Shown here: positions 60,154-64,000 of the stretch, piece by piece
Numbering within the stretch: the first letter of the stretch is position 1
How the letters are laid out: each line of letters begins with the position of its first letter
Origin: Alistipes timonensis JC136
Lineage (GTDB): Bacteria > Bacteroidota > Bacteroidia > Bacteroidales > Rikenellaceae
Assembly (NCBI RefSeq): GCF_900107675.1
Contig: NZ_FNRI01000002.1
Location: 186,001 to 250,000, forward strand
Reading direction: 5' to 3'
Length of the DNA: 64,000 nt
The notes under the pieces: model-generated
Database searches by the model: none
Seen by the model: only the letters and a program-made list of their open reading frames with translations
What the model was told of the DNA's origin: nothing
Translations under genes and position numbers: made by a program

Positions 60154-61719
60154 ATGAGAAAAACAAGTTTTTCGGCCATGTGTGTGCTTGCCCTGCTGGT
60201 CGCCGGATGCCAGAACTCCGACGACGACAACCGGGGGCTTGAATATGACACACTCCGTGTCAATTTCAGGGGGAGTATGGCCAACGGCACCTGGGAAACG
60301 GGCGCCGAAGTCGGCATTTTCGCCTCCTGCACACGCAACGACGCACAGAATACACCGATGAGCACGAACGCCAACGCCCGCTATACGGCAGCGGAAGCCG
60401 GCGAGTCGGCGGCGCTCGGCAGCGCCACGGAGGACGACAGCATCGTCGCCGGTGCCTCGGACCACAACTACCGCTTCTACGCCTACTACCCCTATTCGAG
60501 CGCGGCAACCGACCCGAAGGCCATCGCAGCGGCGGCCCCGGCCGAACAGCCCTACACCGGACGGGCGAACGGCGGTCTTTACACGGCGTCGAAAAGCGTG
60601 ACGACCGTGGTGCCCACCGTGGAACTGCAATTCCGCAACATTTTCGCCACGATGGAGCTCTACCTGCCCGACGACCTGCTGGACGAGGACGGCAATTCGG
60701 TGGTGAAGACGCTGACGCTGAAACCCGCCGTGTCGGAGAATTTCAGCGGCACGCTGGCCGTAAGCGGCACCTACGACCTCACGACCGGAACCTTCACCGA
60801 AAACCCCGCATCGCGGTCGCAGCAGATCGCCGTCGATTTCGGCACCGGGGGCCTCACGCTGAGCGACGCCTACACGAAAGTCCCGCTTGTCGTGGCCCCC
60901 TTCACGGTTCCGGAGGGCGGATTCGAGGTGACGTTCACCGACATGGACAACCGCCAGAGTTCGCTGACGATCCTCGCCAAAGCCGAGGATGCAGGCACCG
61001 CGGTGGCTGCCGGCGAGGTGACGAAGCAATACCTCAGCGCCAGCGACGACGGCATCGTCCCCGTAACGTTTCCCGTGGTCTTCCCGCTGGGATACGAAAA
61101 CGGAAGTTATGTTTTCTCGGCAACGACACAGCCGCAGTGGCTCACCGACGGTCTCTGGATATGCCCCTCGCAGACCCAAGCCCATGCAAAGTGGATAAAG
61201 GCATCCGATCCAAGCGAGAGCCACACGCAAAAAATCGAGTATGTGAACAGCGCCAACAAGATCGGCTCCCCGGGCATCAAGGGCGTCTGGACAGGCGATT
61301 ATTTCGAATTCACGCTGCCGGTCAAGAAATTCGCGGCAGGAACCTCCGTCACGCTCACCTTCCCGATGTATACCCGGCAGGGCCCGGTATTCTGGTATAT
61401 CGAATACCTCGACGGCGAGGAGTGGAAATGCAACAAGGAGACCGTCACCTGCTACGACCCCGCTTACAGTATGGAGTGCACCTACTCGCTGGTTCGCGGC
61501 GGCAAAGTCATCGAACATACCATGACCTTCGAGAACGAGGTCAAAAGCGGCGAACTCAAATTCCGAATCAAATGTGCCGACGGAAGCATCCAGGCGGACA
61601 CCGACACCAAAGTCGCTGTACGCAATACTCCCTGGGTCAGCAGTTCGGCTTATGCCGCCCCGTTCTACCTCTATCTGGAGGGCTCCGACGTGACGAGCGT
61701 AACTTTCTCGACAAACTGA
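60154..61719 (+). CDS. Fimbrillin-like lipoprotein
   Basis: 521 aa. Lipobox VLALLVAGC, Cys19. The N-terminal half has fimbrillin-family features (WETGAEVGIFAS; HNYRFYAYYPYSS; VELQFRNIFATMELYLPDDL). The C-terminal 170 residues form an extra beta-rich module (FEFTLPVKKFAAGTSVTLTF ... FSTN) that could bind carbohydrate or protein. Such proteins are Mfa/FimA-like surface adhesins or domains recruited to polysaccharide loci. It is followed 39 bp later by a sialidase-like gene. Confidence 0.75.
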   Translation: MRKTSFSAMCVLALLVAGCQNSDDDNRGLEYDTLRVNFRGSMANGTWETGAEVGIFASCTRNDAQNTPMSTNANARYTAAEAGESAALGSATEDDSIVAGASDHNYRFYAYYPYSSAATDPKAIAAAAPAEQPYTGRANGGLYTASKSVTTVVPTVELQFRNIFATMELYLPDDLLDEDGNSVVKTLTLKPAVSENFSGTLAVSGTYDLTTGTFTENPASRSQQIAVDFGTGGLTLSDAYTKVPLVVAPFTVPEGGFEVTFTDMDNRQSSLTILAKAEDAGTAVAAGEVTKQYLSASDDGIVPVTFPVVFPLGYENGSYVFSATTQPQWLTDGLWICPSQTQAHAKWIKASDPSESHTQKIEYVNSANKIGSPGIKGVWTGDYFEFTLPVKKFAAGTSVTLTFPMYTRQGPVFWYIEYLDGEEWKCNKETVTCYDPAYSMECTYSLVRGGKVIEHTMTFENEVKSGELKFRIKCADGSIQADTDTKVAVRNTPWVSSSAYAAPFYLYLEGSDVTSVTFSTN

Positions 61720-61739
61720 AAAAAGTGAATAAAAAAACA

Positions 61740-61747
61740 TAAATTTG
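61740..61747 (+). promoter_or_regulatory. -7 promoter box for the sialidase-like gene
   Basis: TAAATTTG, 11 nt before the ATG. Confidence 0.5.
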
Positions 61748-61758
61748 TATAGAAACCG

Positions 61759-63552
61759 ATGAAAACCACGAAACTCAAAACGATTTTTCTTACGGCGCTC
61801 TGCGCGGGAGGCTGCTCGGAACCGGGCGGTCCCCCGGCGGCAGAATGCGACGTACGTATAGCATGGGACCACAGCACGTTTCAGGAGATGACCTCCGCAG
61901 CCGTGGAGAACAAGGGCTACACCGAGCAGGAACTCCACTACCCCCGCATCAAGGCGCTCTCGGACGGAACGCTGCTGATGACCTTCATGAACGATCACTT
62001 CGGCTGGGACGCCTTCGTGCGGCGCAGCGAGGACGGCGGACGCACGTGGAGCGATGCGCAGATGGTGCGCCAGCGTTTCGACGCCCGCTCCTCGGCGGGA
62101 GCCGACCAGATGGTATTCGTAAACCCGGATTTCATCGAACTGCAGGACGGGCGCATCCTGCTCGCCTACCAGTGGCGCTACAAGAAGGGCTACAACGACA
62201 TCGCCCACACCAACGAAAACTGCGGCGTCGAAATCCTGTTCAGCGACGACAAGGGCCGCACCTTCTCCGAACCGCGGAACATCTACACGGGCCGCTGCTG
62301 GGAACCGGCGATGCTGCAACTCCCCTCGGGCGAGATACAGATGTACATCACCGACAGCAACGAGACCCTCAACGGCGTTTCGCAGCCCTGCACCATCCTT
62401 ATCCGGTCGTTCGACGGCGGCCGGACGTGGCAGGGCAAGGAGAGCTGTTCGTACCGCGACGGTGAGATCATCTCCCGGACGTTCGACGGACGCTGCACGG
62501 CCGACGGCATGCCCTCGGGCGTATGGCTCGACGATGACTACGGAATCGCCGTGCCGCTGGAGGTCTGGAGCGGCAAGTACAAGATGGACCAGACCCCCGT
62601 CATCGTGCGCACCGACGCCGCGACGAACTGGCATTCGGACCAGTCGATCCGCAGCGAGGGAGGCCCCGAATACCCCTGGAAGAAACAACTGAACAAGGAT
62701 TTTGTGGGATTCGGGCCCTACTCGACCAAGCTGCCGACGGGCGAGATGGTCGTGCTCACGAACGGCGTCTACAAAAACGTCCAGGGCATGTGGGTCTTCA
62801 TCGGCGACAAACGGGCCGACAATTTCCGCTTCGCCACCTCGCCGTTCGTCGGATACTGGGGCTCGATCGACTACATCGGCAACGACCGGGTGCTCGGAAC
62901 CGGAACCTTCCGCTATCAGGACGGAGAGCGTTCGCGCGGCGGCGTGCGGCTGATGACCGGACGGCTGAACCGCGCCAAGACCGTCGCCAAAGGCGACCTC
63001 GCCATGGCGCCCGTCGGGGAGTTCGACCGGGAAAAGAACGATTACTGGTTCCTCGGCAAGGAGACCGCATCGTCGGTCTTCACCGACTTCGGATACACGG
63101 ACGACTGTTTCATCGTCGCCACGTATCTCTTCGACGAAAACCTCGTGGCCTTCACGCCCGAAAACTCCGACGCTTCGGTCGTGCTGCTGGCACGGCAGTC
63201 TGACGACGGAGGCTGGGACACCTATAAGATTGTCGTCAATGCCCGGGGACGCTGGCTCGTCTACCGCGAAGAGACCTCCTCGTGGCGGCTCGTCGGCCAG
63301 GGCGAAACCAGAGTCGACCTCCGGGGCACGGTCAACGACGCCGGCGACACCGATCTGGGCTTCGGGGCCCGGCTGTGCATCGGCTGGGAGCTGCTGGGCG
63401 GCAAACCCGCCCCGGGCGAAGAGCTCCGCGCACACCTCCGCCACCACTACAAGGAAGAGGTGAAGGAAGGTCCCGTATTCGCGCTCGTCGAAGATGCCGA
63501 GGGCGAAAACAGCGACTACCCCGGAGAGTGGCTGCGCATAACCTTAAAATAG
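61759..63552 (+). CDS. BNR/Asp-box beta-propeller lipoprotein, sialidase-like
   Basis: 597 aa. Lipobox TALCAGGC, Cys19. Three Asp boxes are visible: SEDGGRTW (about 90-97), SDDKGRTF (162-169) and SFDGGRTW (217-224), the repeat of sialidase-fold propellers. YPRIKAL near residue 61 resembles the start of the propeller with its Arg motif. The last 150 residues (ARQSDDGGWDTYKIVVNARGRWLVYR ...) look like an added beta-sandwich. GH33 activity is possible, but the full sialidase Arg triad cannot be confirmed by eye. It belongs to a small surface-glycan locus with the hybrid sensor. Confidence 0.75.
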   Translation: MKTTKLKTIFLTALCAGGCSEPGGPPAAECDVRIAWDHSTFQEMTSAAVENKGYTEQELHYPRIKALSDGTLLMTFMNDHFGWDAFVRRSEDGGRTWSDAQMVRQRFDARSSAGADQMVFVNPDFIELQDGRILLAYQWRYKKGYNDIAHTNENCGVEILFSDDKGRTFSEPRNIYTGRCWEPAMLQLPSGEIQMYITDSNETLNGVSQPCTILIRSFDGGRTWQGKESCSYRDGEIISRTFDGRCTADGMPSGVWLDDDYGIAVPLEVWSGKYKMDQTPVIVRTDAATNWHSDQSIRSEGGPEYPWKKQLNKDFVGFGPYSTKLPTGEMVVLTNGVYKNVQGMWVFIGDKRADNFRFATSPFVGYWGSIDYIGNDRVLGTGTFRYQDGERSRGGVRLMTGRLNRAKTVAKGDLAMAPVGEFDREKNDYWFLGKETASSVFTDFGYTDDCFIVATYLFDENLVAFTPENSDASVVLLARQSDDGGWDTYKIVVNARGRWLVYREETSSWRLVGQGETRVDLRGTVNDAGDTDLGFGARLCIGWELLGGKPAPGEELRAHLRHHYKEEVKEGPVFALVEDAEGENSDYPGEWLRITLK

Positions 63553-63557
63553 CAGAC

Positions 63558-64000
63558 GTGCGACCGAACAGACAGACAGCGAAACGGGCGGCAGGCATAT
63601 TCCTATGCCTGCTGGCCCTTTTCACAGTCGTTCCGCACGCCGCAGCAGTCAACCCCGGTTCGCGGTATTTCACCCACCTGAAAACCACCGACAGCGGGCT
63701 CTCCTACAACTGCGTGCACGCCATCATTCAGGATGCTCGGGGGTTCATCTGGCTGGGAACCTCGGACGGACTCAACCGCTACGACGGGATGCGGTTCCGG
63801 ACCTTTCACAAGAACGAACTCGGCGGCAACTCCGGGTTCATCGTCTCGCTCTGCGAGGACAACCGGGGCAATATCTGGATCGGCACCGACAGCGGCGTGG
63901 TACTCTACGACGCCGAAACCGACCGTTTCAGAGCCCTCGACACGCCCAGCGACCGGGGAACGGTGATCCACAACAAAGTGACCACCATCAAAAAAGACCG
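63558..64000 (+). CDS. Hybrid two-component system sensor (SusR/HTCS-like), N-terminal part
   Basis: 147 codons visible from the GTG at 63558 (RPNRQTAKRAAGIFLCLL), 5 nt after the sialidase-like gene; it runs off the window. The signal/anchor helix GIFLCLLALFTVVPHAAA is followed by two-component propeller repeats: GLSYNCVHAIIQDARGFIWLGTSDGLNRYDG (cut: IIQDARGFIWLGTSDGLNRY) and SLCEDNRGNIWIGTDSGVVLYD. These are the Reg_prop blades of hybrid sensors controlling polysaccharide utilisation loci. The kinase, receiver and AraC parts would lie beyond 64000. Confidence 0.88.
   Translation, partial: MRPNRQTAKRAAGIFLCLLALFTVVPHAAAVNPGSRYFTHLKTTDSGLSYNCVHAIIQDARGFIWLGTSDGLNRYDGMRFRTFHKNELGGNSGFIVSLCEDNRGNIWIGTDSGVVLYDAETDRFRALDTPSDRGTVIHNKVTTIKKD

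Noticed and set aside
60139..63447. A 1102-codon frame antisense to the fimbrillin-like and sialidase-like genes
   Set aside because: Both plus-strand genes have lipoboxes and recognisable motifs; the antisense product has none.

Overview
The window is chromosomal DNA from a GC-rich (roughly 60% GC by eye) member of the Bacteroidales, most likely Alistipes or a close Rikenellaceae relative. Supporting evidence: a SusC/SusD pair, NigD-like, fimbrillin-like and DUF4377-like lipoproteins, a hybrid two-component sensor of the SusR type, and repeated use of the Bacteroidetes -7 promoter box TAnnTTTG instead of a sigma-70 -10 box. The genus is inferred from gene content and composition; no marker gene was compared.

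Layout. 1-4.5 kb (minus): end of an uncharacterised gene, tsaB, a HAD phosphatase and smpB in one tight operon, then dnaG, divergent from uvrB (plus). 6.7-13.9 kb (mostly minus): gtrA-like, HU/SPOR protein and lgt; a histidine kinase, ribE and an S24-like HTH regulator; tRNA-Arg(CCG); an ECF sigma factor with a combined membrane-anchor/beta-barrel partner. 14-24.8 kb: NigD-like lipoprotein, GH3 glycosidase, ruvB, single-domain malic enzyme, aroB, typA, small envelope genes, rpiB. 24.8-37.6 kb: ispE, GSCFA protein, a phosphatase-fold protein that looks catalytically dead, sufE/sufT-like genes, an MBOAT/SGNH O-acetylation pair, secA, dCMP deaminase and an SDR. 37.7-47.8 kb: a LytS-type kinase, a large zinc metalloprotease, SusC/SusD and a LytTR response regulator, all on the plus strand, reading as a sensed protein/peptide acquisition locus. 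47.8-57.6 kb: ssb, punA, lpxK (minus), then an M23 lipoprotein, ispD, rubredoxin and the cysteine operon cysK-cysE. 57.6-64 kb: DPP III-like peptidase, 86-bp tandem repeats carrying its promoter, then a fimbrillin-like lipoprotein, a BNR/sialidase-like lipoprotein and the start of a hybrid sensor.

The strongest unannotated signal is upstream of cysK. A 36-residue leader ORF with six Cys codons in an 11-codon stretch is followed by a perfect 8-bp terminator with a T7 tail, and the leader contains two 7-nt segments complementary to the 5' terminator arm. This has the layout of a ribosome-mediated cysteine attenuator controlling cysteine synthase and serine acetyltransferase. Other unusual signals are: G9-G10 tracts in an O-acetyltransferase, a response regulator and a secreted protein whose signal peptide is currently out of frame; a set of housekeeping genes with only 4-5 nt between the -7 box and the start codon (probably leaderless mRNAs); and a two-copy element made of a gene-end inverted repeat, a conserved AT-rich 32-mer and the next start codon.

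Gene calls rest on the translated sequence and remembered family motifs; no database search was run.
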